A stretch of DNA of 28,723 bases from assembly GCA_021441665.1 (NCBI GenBank), contig JAGYYN010022304.1, positions 1 to 28,723 of the forward strand, in the 5' to 3' direction. Source of the DNA: Euplotes cf. woodruffi 2 WChen-2021. Taxonomy: Eukaryota; Ciliophora; Spirotrichea; Euplotida; Euplotidae. Shown piece by piece: positions 1-9,044 of the stretch (positions are counted from its first letter, which is position 1; every line of letters begins with the position of its first letter). The notes beneath the pieces are model-generated. The model made no database searches, was not told the origin of the DNA, and saw nothing but the letters and a program-made list of their open reading frames with translations. Both the position numbers and the translations under genes were made by a program.

Positions 1-58
1 GTGAGTGATGGTTGAGGTAGTGTGGAGTTTGTTTTGAGATTTATTCAATAATAAAAAT

Positions 59-2383
59 ATGGACGGCAATGACGACTCGCAGATCTGGCATGATCAAACT
101 ACAGACAAATACTACCGTATCACTGAATCCGGCAAACAACTTGAATGTAATCGTGACGGAACTTCAAAGAAGAGGTTTAATGTAAGTGCAGTAATCTCAC
201 TATTTCAGTACTTTTGATTCAAACTAAAGCAGTTATTTTCTTCTTCGTTTCATTCGTAGTTAGAATTAGCAAAGATGGTTCGATATACTGATTGGCATTA
301 ACAGACTTATAGTTATTAGATACCAATATAATATACATGATTTACAAAATCATTGCTTTTAATTTTGCAGTGATAGTCAAGTATTAATATGAAAAACTAA
401 ACATTAGAAATAATAGTTATTAAAACCAAAAGCTACTAAAAATGCAATTTAAATCAACTGATAATAAAATCCAAAAATTACTACGTGGGCTATAAATTTT
501 ATATCATAAAGTTATTGATAATGATAGATCAAACGATTCTACAAGCGAATGGAGCAACTACTTCCGAACATCCGCTACCAGCTAAACCAGTCAAACCAGG
601 TTCTCGCAAGACAGCAGGCTAAAGGTAAATTCGCTTTCGAAGTCTTCTGCTGTCGCTGTTTTCTAACTTTTCTCAAGCGATCATGCGGAGCAATGACAAC
701 CAGTCAGTCGAGATAACATCGAGGAACTAAATCATACAAGAGCATTGCTAAGATCGAGCCGTCGGTGTTGCCGAACACGTTCAGAGACTTCAGGAACAGC
801 AAAGTTGATTTCCCAACGACGCTAAAGAGCAGTATAATTATATCTGGGAGGAACAAAGCAAAGCTAGTTCAGGATTCTATATACAAAGCGAAAACTCACG
901 AGACACAGAGCAACAGTATTTCATTCAACCAGAATTTGACTAGGAATAAGCTAGGCCATAACTCGATTAGCAAATCTTCACTAAAAGTATTAAAAGAGAA
1001 GAAGAATGTAAATATGTCGGCAGTTAAGACTGGTAGGAACTCTGCAGATTTATAAAGTAAGCTCAGTTCGTAATTTTATAGTCCCGCGGGCTCTTCTATC
1101 GACCATAGTCACAGTAATATCAAAAACTTAGCGATTTTTGCAGAGTAAGTTTAGTAATAAAATAATCAGGATTTGAATGATATAAGATTTTATTTATACG
1201 TTGATATTTGAAAGTAGTTATCATCACAAATGCTACTTTTGCGAATGAAATTAAATAGCAATAAAATTTATTTTATTTTAATTATTTTTTAGCTTACCAA
1301 AAACTCATGATAAGAGTCTTATTATTGGAGTGCCAAAGCAAAAATTAGTCAGCTACAAAGCTCCTGAAAAACCAATTACAAATCAGTAAGTGTAAAATAT
1401 GTATTATTGTAAATAGTCAGAATTCAGAGACAGCTTCATTCGCTTCAAAGTTTGATCAATTTCCGTCGATCAACAACAGAAGTGTGAGCAGAAGCAACAT
1501 GAATGTCACTAAAATTAAATATTCATCATATAATAATCAAAGTTTATCCAGGTCAAAGGAAAGGAGCAAAGTGACTTTTGGCAAGACTGAGGTTGGCCCT
1601 CAGCCAAATATTGTCATTCGAAATAAGAAACTAAAGCAAGGACTTCCAACTTTCAATCTTAATCGCAGAAGTATTCAAAAAGACAGCGAGGACATGATTT
1701 TACTGACGAGGTATCGAAATATTTAGTCTTGCGCTAATGTCATATAGCAACCCACTTAGCAGAATCGATAGTAATGTTGAGTCGAAGTACTCAGAAACCA
1801 CGACAGATAAGCATTTTACAAAGTCCTCAAAGCACCAAAAAGTCCTAAAGCCGTTCTTAGAAAAAGAGAACATAGAAGAAAATGAGGAAGTGTACATCAG
1901 CTCGATATCTGAGGAGGACTCTGATCGACAGGAAGTCGGCCCGAATGTCGAGTTGAGTATTACTCCAACTCTCATTACCAATTTCAAATAGACACGATTC
2001 GCTTTATGACAAACTCTTGAGCATGAAGCAGGAAAAAGAAGACCTCGACTACGTTTTTAATAGAAAAGCCAATGTCTCCTCCCATCGAAGTAAGTCGCAA
2101 GTTTAACATCTTAGGCTATGAAGACTCTCCGACACGAGTCAGGAAAGTTCCTATTAAATCTCCTGAAGAGCTTTACAAGCTCGACAAAGCGATGAAGGAA
2201 AAGTACCAACAAGACGTCGTGCAGAAAGAAAAAGCCTACGAAGAAAGAGACAGAAAAATACTTGAAAAAATCAAAAAAGGCAACCTCGCTAAGCAAGAAC
2301 GCAAACTTAAAGAATTAATTAAACTGCAGGAGGAAAGGATGAACAAAATTAATAAAACTAAAAATGAAGATCTTGGGTTTTAG
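59..2383 (+). CDS. unrecognised disordered basic protein, multi-exon, five +1 shifts
   Basis: I do not recognise the family. The best model starts at the ATG at 59 after an A-rich leader and gives about 560 residues, rich in Ser, Asn and Lys, ending in a charged Lys/Glu coiled coil (coded 2150-2380). The stop is TAG 2381-2383. Introns with GT..AG ends: 182-527 (uncertain), 625-677, 1057-1081, 1145-1292, 1386-1416, 1711-1747. Frames connect only if +1 shifts occur at AAC-TAA (728), TTA-TAA (1053), CCA-TAG (1106), AAA-TAG (1989) and GTT-TAA (2104). With these, codon phase closes through every exon from 678 to the stop. Exon 528-624 is open in one frame, but two other frames joined by shifts at AGC-TAA and GGC-TAA give a Ser/Asn-rich reading closer to the rest of the protein, so this exon is ambiguous. 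A cytoskeletal or scaffold role would fit the composition, but nothing shows it. Confidence 0.6.
182..527 (+). other. AT-rich interruption in the first gene; intron or unresolved
   Basis: This AT-rich stretch begins with gtaagt and ends with gatag before an open exon, so it can be one long intron. Positions about 261-302 read LELAKMVRYTDW in one frame and follow a TAG acceptor, so a small extra exon is possible. The stretch also contains TATAGTTA at 308-315, which fits the TAYAGYNR IES-end pattern, but I found no good partner end. Confidence 0.35.
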
Positions 2384-2523
2384 AAGCCTGTAAATAAGAT
2401 TTTTAACAGCTTAAAATTTATTAATCTGTATACTTTGAAATATTTATATCATCAAGGCCAGTTTTATTTGAGTCTTTTTCAAATATTGGTTTGCAAAAAC
2501 AAGCGAATTAATGTGATATACTA

Positions 2524-2533
2524 ATATTCAATT
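2524..2533 (-). repeat. E-Cbs-like decamer, copy 1
   Basis: AATTGAATAT on the minus strand lies 44 bp before the TBC start codon. It fits HATTGAAaHH, the Euplotes crassus chromosome-breakage consensus. The same decamer recurs at 8565 and 8906. A chance match is possible in AT-rich DNA. Confidence 0.3.
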
Positions 2534-2567
2534 TTTGATAAATAAAATAGAATAATAAATTATAAAA

Positions 2568-4392
2568 ATGGTAAGTCTTTTTCAACACTGCACTTAATTT
2601 GCTTATAAAATCGGATTTTTAGGCTTTATAAATATTCATATTAATTTATAAAAAAATAGGAAAGTAAAAACGATGAAAATTACGACGTTGACTTTGGAGC
2701 GTATGAAATCGTTAATATGGACAACCAAGAAGAGTTCAGTAAGTAGCAAAAAATAATTATACTTAATAGACGCACATTTTAGCGTTCCAAAAGAACGCAA
2801 GAAAGGAAATATCGTAAAGAACTTCATTAGCAATTCGCTAAAGAAAGGCGCAAACTTGTTAAACAGCAAAATCAAAAAGCGAAAGCATAAAGTAGCTAAT
2901 GTGCATAATATCGAAGAATCTAAAGACATCGAATTCGTTACTAAAAATATTAAATTTGAGCCGCGGCCTGGAGTACAAGATGATGTGGAGGAAGATCTTG
3001 ATAACTACGACATTTACCAAAATTTAACTAAAAAAATCAGCAACGAACTAAAAATTTACGAAGCTCAGCCTGATGAATTTGAAGAATTCGAATTAACTGA
3101 AGTCCAGAAACAAAAGAGATCGACAAGTGAAAATAAATACATCAGCGATGATGATTTTGAAGAACTCACCGATCAAAACTATATGTTCACCGAAGACGAA
3201 TGGAGTCAGCTTCTTAATGAAAATAAGAAAAAACTCACTGAAGATGAGAAAAATCGAATGGTATTATAATTAAAAAAAATTTTGATTTTTTAAGCTAAAT
3301 TTGACCTTTTCACTATAAATTTTGATTCTTTAAAAATTACTTTGTTATTTTATTTAAAAACTGTAGTTTTATAAATAAAAAAATATCTAAAAATTTGACG
3401 TTGAGAATAATTATTTTTTAGGTCTTTAGCATTCGAGTTGGACTTCCGGCAAACTTAAGGGGAAGAATCTGGGAGTATATCGTAAAGGTGAACAAATACA
3501 ACTCAGATCCAGAGGAAAGCTATGAGTACTACTTGAACGCTCCGTGCACTGACGGCTCGGATAACGTAATCAGCAAGGATATTATGAGAACCTTTCCCCA
3601 TGATAAAGCTCATAAAGAAAACTGGAATTCTGGGAATAATAAGCTATATAATGTGCTAAAGGCCTATTCGAGCTATGATCCTGAAGTTAGGTACTGCCAA
3701 GGGATGAACTTCATCGTGTTCATATTCCTCAAGAATTTAGACCAAGACCCGGTATGACTTTTACTCGCAAATATTTTGTTTCGAGATCGTCTGTGCATTA
3801 AAACAGCAATTTTTATTTATAAAAAGCAGATTTGATAAACAAAATAAAATTTGGAAAATATTAATAAAATACGATATGATTTTGTTTATCTAAAAAATTA
3901 CTTAAATCAAAATTTATAGGAAAGAGCATTCTGGCTACTCGTTGCGATGATGAAGGAGAAATAAATGGAATCAAGTTTACCAGCTAGATACTCCAAAGCT
4001 GATTGAGCTGCTTAAATAAGCTCAAAAAGAAGATGAAAAAGGAAATAGAAGACATTTACGACCTACTGATTCTTAACGAGCTGCCCATTGAAGGAGTTTT
4101 CGCTCCTTACTTCTTGACTTTATTCCTGTACTCAACTCCGATCAAAATAGCTGAGAGGATCATCGATTGATTTCTTTACAGTGGAGAAAAGTTCATGCTT
4201 GACATGACGATCCAAATGCTGAAGATGAAGAGGACAGAAATACTAAAGTTCAACAACTACGATACAGCTCCATTTGATCTACAGGTATATCTCAGCAAGA
4301 AAATGGTGATAGAATGTTGCTCTGACAAGACGATCAAATCAATTCTGAACATGAGCAAGCTTAGTGAAGGCAGAAGCTTATTTCACTTTTAA
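2568..4392 (+). CDS. TBC-domain protein (Rab GTPase-activating protein)
   Basis: TBC proteins speed GTP hydrolysis by Rab GTPases in membrane traffic. The model gives 457 residues with codon phase closing exactly: ATG 2568, introns 2571-2659, 2739-2769, 3261-3421 and 3752-3919, stop TAA 4390-4392. Residues 1-190 are an acidic, unrecognised leader. The TBC domain follows: VGLPANLRGRIWEYI, the arginine finger in ISKDIMRTFP (about R247), the glutamine finger in RYCQGMNF (about Q284), then ERAFWLLVAMM, LNELPIEGVFAPYFLTLF and IAERIID-C-FLYSGEKF, where C is TGA 4168-4170. Both catalytic fingers are present, so it should be an active GAP. Two +1 shifts, AAA-TAA at 3962 and AAA-TAA at 4017, are needed inside the conserved domain. 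Only with both does the reading run from ERAFW through KWNQVY and LDTPKLIELL to the LNELPIEG motif. The Rab target cannot be told from the sequence. Confidence 0.88.
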
Positions 4393-4714
4393 TATCAAAC
4401 AAAATTTAGATCATATTTCAATACAGCAGCTAAAAATATTTAATATATCCTTATTTAATCATTTTAATTTCTCAAATATTAATAGAAAAAATTATAGTTT
4501 GAGTTTATTAAAATTAGAAATAACAGTAAAAAAATAATTACTACAAAACTAAAATTACCTGTTTTAGTTTTTAGTCATCAGTAGATTTAGATTAGTAAAT
4601 CACTAATTTATTATTCTGATTTAAAGGGGCCTATTTATTAAATAAATCTTGAATTATTTTATTTATCAATTGCAAATAATAGAATTAGGCAGAGTTCAGT
4701 TTAAATAATAAAAA
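4393..4714. other. AT-rich spacer
   Basis: No gene is visible between the TBC gene stop and the helicase gene start. The stretch is strongly AT-rich. On the minus strand 4423-4414 reads TATTGAAATA, which fits the Euplotes chromosome-breakage consensus HATTGAAaHH and lies 22 bp after the TBC stop. Confidence 0.5.
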
Positions 4715-7700
4715 ATGAAAGACTTTTTCAAAAAGTACGCGAATACCCCACAAATCTGCAATATTTTTAGCCTCTCATTTCAAAGCTATTTTAATAACGA
4801 TTTGCATAATTTAGGCGAAAATTGAAAGAAAGGCAAGAGCAGGAGGAGGAGCATGAGTGGGAGTCGAAGTTAACTGACAAGAAATGAAAAGTATACCTCC
4901 AAATGATATCGCCCACCAGCTACGCAGTCACTTTCGATAAATAGATACTTTGATAAGCTCAAAGCAGCCATTAAAGCTTCGAAATTATGAAGATTTAATG
5001 ATAAAAACGTCTGGTATGCTCTTTATATTTTAGCTTTTTAATTCATACTAAATTATGCTGATTTTAGATGGGAGTTCGACGATGGAAAACAAGACCAGCT
5101 CATTCAATTTATTTCAAAGTCAGAACTACACATGTCTTGCTTTTGCTGATAATTATTAAAAGTTTTGGTCGAATCATAAAAATTAGTATAAAAACTCAAA
5201 ATTAAATATCTCAACCAAAGGTTCTAATTATTATTCATGATTTATACTATTTATCGAGGAATATTGGTTGTATAAAAATTATATTAAAAAGTAATCATTA
5301 TTTATTTGAGAAATCAATAATTCCTGCAAGTAACGAAGGTTTGTATATAGCTACTTAATCCAGATAAAATCAGGGATCCGAATTGAGCATGAAGTATGCG
5401 ACCAGTATGCTAAACTCATGGACAAATACAGCATTCCTTTCTCAAGAGACCCGTAAGCTTGTTTTTATTGTCTTTACACCCCGTGCGACCGTTGTTTAGG
5501 AGAGAATACTGGTACAAGTACAGAAAGGACAACGACCTCGAGTACTCCGTCCAAGACCTCAAAGTCGACACTTACAAGCGCTTGCTTCGATACCAAAAGG
5601 AAGGTGTCGAATTCGCTATTAAAAACTACGGCAGGATCCTGCTGGGAGATGAAATGGGAGTCGGAAAGACCCTTCAGGGAATATGCATTGCTTATATATA
5701 CAAAAGTGACTGGCCGCTAGTCATTTTGTGACCGTCAGCACTGAAACTTGTCTGGAGGGACGAAATACTGAAATGGATCAGCGATGTGAACAAGGATGAT
5801 ATCCATATACTGAATACTTCGAAAGATAAATTTATCGAAGGCAAAAATGTAATAATACAATCAAATCTAACCGTGTGTTTAGATCTACATAATTTCATAT
5901 GAAATCGCGAAAAAGAAGTAAATCAGAAATTGAAGATATCGACTTCAAAGTGTGTCTGTGAGATGAAGCTCACGCACTGAAGTCTGAGACAAGCCAAAGG
6001 TCGATTGAACTCGTTCCTGTGCTACAAAAAATCAAGCGCATTGTGTTGATTTCTGGAACGCCTGTTTTAGCAAGACCGTCGGAGCTATTTAATTTAGTGA
6101 AAATATTGAGGCCTGACATCTTCAACAGTTTCAAAATATTCGCAAAATTGTACTGTGATCCGAAGCAAAAACAAATAAGAATGGGGAAGCATTTAAGGAC
6201 CGTAACTGAGTACAAAGGATCGACGAACTCACAAGAGCTGAATTACTGGCTTTCTAAGCACATTATGATTAGAAGACTGAAAAAGGACGTTCTTAAAGAA
6301 CTTCCTGAAAAACTCAGAATTAAATTACCTGTTGAAGTCAACCCAAAATTTAAGAAAGAACTTGAAAAATTGATGAAGCTTAGCGAAGACATTAAATAAA
6401 AATGTGGAGGAGAAAGAAGGAACCAAAATGAACTTTAATCAACTTATCGCCAGAAAGAATAATCTCGAAGCCAATATTTTAGAAGGAGATTCAACCAATC
6501 CGATTATGGAGCTTTACCTCAAAACGGGGCTTGCAAAGGTCCAGGCTGGATTTGAGTTCCTTGAAACATTACTCGATGCTCAAATTAAATTCCTGCTATT
6601 CGCACATCATTTAGCTGTGCTTGATGAATACGAAGAAAAATTGATTAAAAAGAAAATTGAATACATACGGATTGATGGAAGTACAGCTGAAAAGAAATAA
6701 ACACGAAAATGTTAAGTCATTTCAAACAAACTCAAAAATAAAAGTAGCAGTTCTTTCTATCACAGCAGCTTATCAAGGTAATACATTAATGCTAATTGCT
6801 TTATAAAATTAAAATATCATCAAAATATTATAAATGAATAATCTTGTATTTAGGAATCACTCTGACTGAAGCATCAGTAGTTGTGTTTGCTGAGTACTAC
6901 TGGACTCCAGGTATAATCATTCAAGCAGAAGACAGAGCTCATCGAGTAGGACAAAAGCAATCAGTAACAGTCTACTACCTGCACGCAGATCAAAAGACAA
7001 TCGATTCGTCGATGGCAAAGTAGCTAATTATCTTTATTATCTCATATTTAATGTTCGCTATAAAAACTCTTATAATTTAACTGTTTTTTTATATTAAAAA
7101 CATAAAATTTTAAATAAATTCTGATTATTTCTAACATCAACTAGATATATTGAAGAAAAAGACCGTGTGACTTCAAGTGTGCTAAACAACGCGACTTCTG
7201 AGTACCAAGTCACCAAAGTTTCAGTTGAGGAAGTGAAAGACAGGATCGAAAGGACTTCAAAATAATGTAAAAATAAAAATACTCACCTTTAGGCTTCTGC
7301 TTACGAAAAGCAAAAGAAGACTGAAAGGCTGCAGGACAAGTCAAGGCTGTTTTACTACCTCAATAATTCAGATAAAAAGCCTGTGCCAAGTAATTACAAC
7401 TCATAGCTTATCAATTATAGAACGCGTGACTGAGTGAGTCCCAGAAGACATCGAAGACTCAAGTTCTTCAGACCTCGACGACGCTGAAGATCACCAATCT
7501 CAGCTCGCTGTTGAAGAAACAAAGGAAAAAATCGAAATCAACCCGACATTTAAAGAGTTCTTTGACAGTGTTAAAAAAGGAGATAAGAAATTTAAGCAAA
7601 TCCCGAGGTTGAGTTTATTTTCATTCAAAATCAAGATATTTTACTCCAAATTAATTTGCTAAAAAAGCGCATGCTTGAAAATAAAAAAATAATTCTTTTT

Positions 7701-8554
7701 ACAGCTATAATGAACTCATCAGAGGATGTGAATTCAAAAATATTGAGTTGAGTGATAAATATGACCAACAGCAATCAAGTGTAAGTTTGATAATTCCTAT
7801 AAATTAGTTTTTCCTAATAATAAAAAATTACGATTATTAAGGAATTTATATTCACAGCCTGCGGTGTTTAAAAGCAAAATTTGGGCTTTTTTATATTAAA
7901 AATGAACCAGACAAAATTTGATGGATATTTTGCGGTGGTTTCGAAAATTTACAAATCGTGTTTAGATTTCTGATGATTATATTAACTCGAGCATTGTGGA
8001 GTCAGATAATGAGTAAGTGGTGGTTTTGAGATTTTTAGCTGGACCGCTGGTATTAATTCAGATGACCTTAATGATGTGATTTCAAATCAGTCTTGAGACG
8101 AGGGTCAATGTATGGATAGGAAGCAGATGAGGAATGAGAACAAAAAATTGGATTTTGGAGACTCTTGATCTAAGGAAGATAGGAGTTGTTTTGGATCTTC
8201 ATTGGTGAAGAGCGGAAATGGTGATCAGGATTTTATAAGAGATGAAGATAATGATATGGGGAGGATGCAAAATGAGAGGTACTGGAGTTGTGGTTGTTTT
8301 AAGAGGATTTAGTGTATTTTATTTGAATTTTTGAGGATGTTTTGGACTATATGGGTTTTTGTAGCTGTGACAAAGTCGATGAGGAAGGTAAAATGCATGG
8401 AGAAGAAAATGAAGACTCTTTGTGTCTGGAAGACTTGGAAAGCCTGATTAGCTCGATGTCAAGCTGTAGTAGTAAGCGGAGGCGGAATACGTTTCGGAGT
8501 GAAATTCAAGATGAATGTTTTGGAGATGCAAAGGTACGAGCGCATACTAAGTAA
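4715..8554 (+). CDS. SMARCAL1: SMARCAL1/ZRANB3-type SNF2 annealing helicase
   Basis: The family rewinds RPA-coated DNA and remodels stalled replication forks in the nucleus. The model gives 913 residues. After a short basic leader comes a HARP-like segment (about 30-125: VYLQMISPTSYAVTF, WEFDDGKQDQLIQFI, GIRIEHEV), then the SNF2 ATPase: GDEMGVGKT (about 175), CPSALKLVW with Cys as TGA 5729, DEAH preceded by a TGA Cys (5959), LISGTP, MIRRLKKDVLKELP, and motif VI QAEDRAHRVGQ (about 563). Residues after about 640 are an acidic, low-complexity tail. Introns: 4735-4814, 5014-5067, 5339-5373, 5453-5499, 5849-5882, 6778-6853, 7020-7144, 7267-7292, 7390-7420, 7608-7704, 7781-7965, 8013-8038, 8279-8364. 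+1 shifts: AAA-TAG 4942, AAG-TAA 5919, AAA-TAA 6397, 6698 and 7263. The join across 5128-5319 is unresolved (IES or intron). ATPase motifs are intact, so the protein should be active. SMARCAL1 versus ZRANB3 is not settled, although no C-terminal nuclease is seen. Confidence 0.9.
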
Positions 8555-8564
8555 TACTTTATTT

Positions 8565-8574
8565 ATATTCAATT
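8565..8574 (-). repeat. E-Cbs-like decamer, copy 2
   Basis: AATTGAATAT on the minus strand, 11 bp after the helicase stop codon. It is identical to the copies at 2524 and 8906. Confidence 0.3.
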
Positions 8575-8905
8575 AATTCGCAACAAAGAATTCACAGTGA
8601 AGAGCAATAGTTTTTATTATGAGATTGATGGATATAATTTCAAAAGATCAAATAAAAAAATCAAAATGGTTCAAAAGATTTATTTTAATTCAAAATAAAA
8701 TTATCATTAAAAAAATTTAACAAAACAAAAGTGATATTTTTTAAATTTAAAACTGCATAAATAAAAAGTATATAAATTCACTTATTTTTTATCAAAATCA
8801 CATTAAATTTCAAAAAATTCTAATAATTTAGTATCAAATATCCAATGCACATTCTTATTTACCAAATTACAATTTACCCTTAAAATTTTAACTATAAACC
8901 CCAAA

Positions 8906-8915
8906 ATATTCAATT
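8906..8915 (-). repeat. E-Cbs-like decamer, copy 3
   Basis: AATTGAATAT on the minus strand, 129 bp before the start of the coiled-coil gene. With copy 2 it brackets most of the spacer between the helicase and coiled-coil genes. Confidence 0.3.
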
Positions 8916-9044
8916 CGCATGATAGCTCCCATCTGTGCTGTCTAAATACTCTTTGCGAATACTGCCGTCTCTACCTAAAAATCCCGCTGTGCTAAAGCCT
9001 GTCTTGCATTGGATCTTAAAATATAATTAAAATCAGCAGAGCAA

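Larger units (their letters stand above)
8555..9044. other. AT-rich spacer with two identical E-Cbs-like decamers
   Basis: No gene is seen in these 490 bases. The decamer ATATTCAATT occurs twice, at 8565-8574 (11 bp after the helicase stop) and 8906-8915. Read on the minus strand it is AATTGAATAT, which fits HATTGAAaHH. Base composition is very AT-rich until about 8930, then more mixed toward the next start codon. Confidence 0.5.

Noticed and set aside
308-494. IES from TATAGTTA (308) to CTATA (490).
   Set aside because: The right end does not fit the consensus (G at the Y position) and excision does not give a clearly better frame.
4146-4200. TACAGTGG at the end of the TBC domain, and TACAGCTG at 6680 in the helicase, as IES ends.
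   Set aside because: Both lie in continuous conserved coding sequence and have no partner end nearby.
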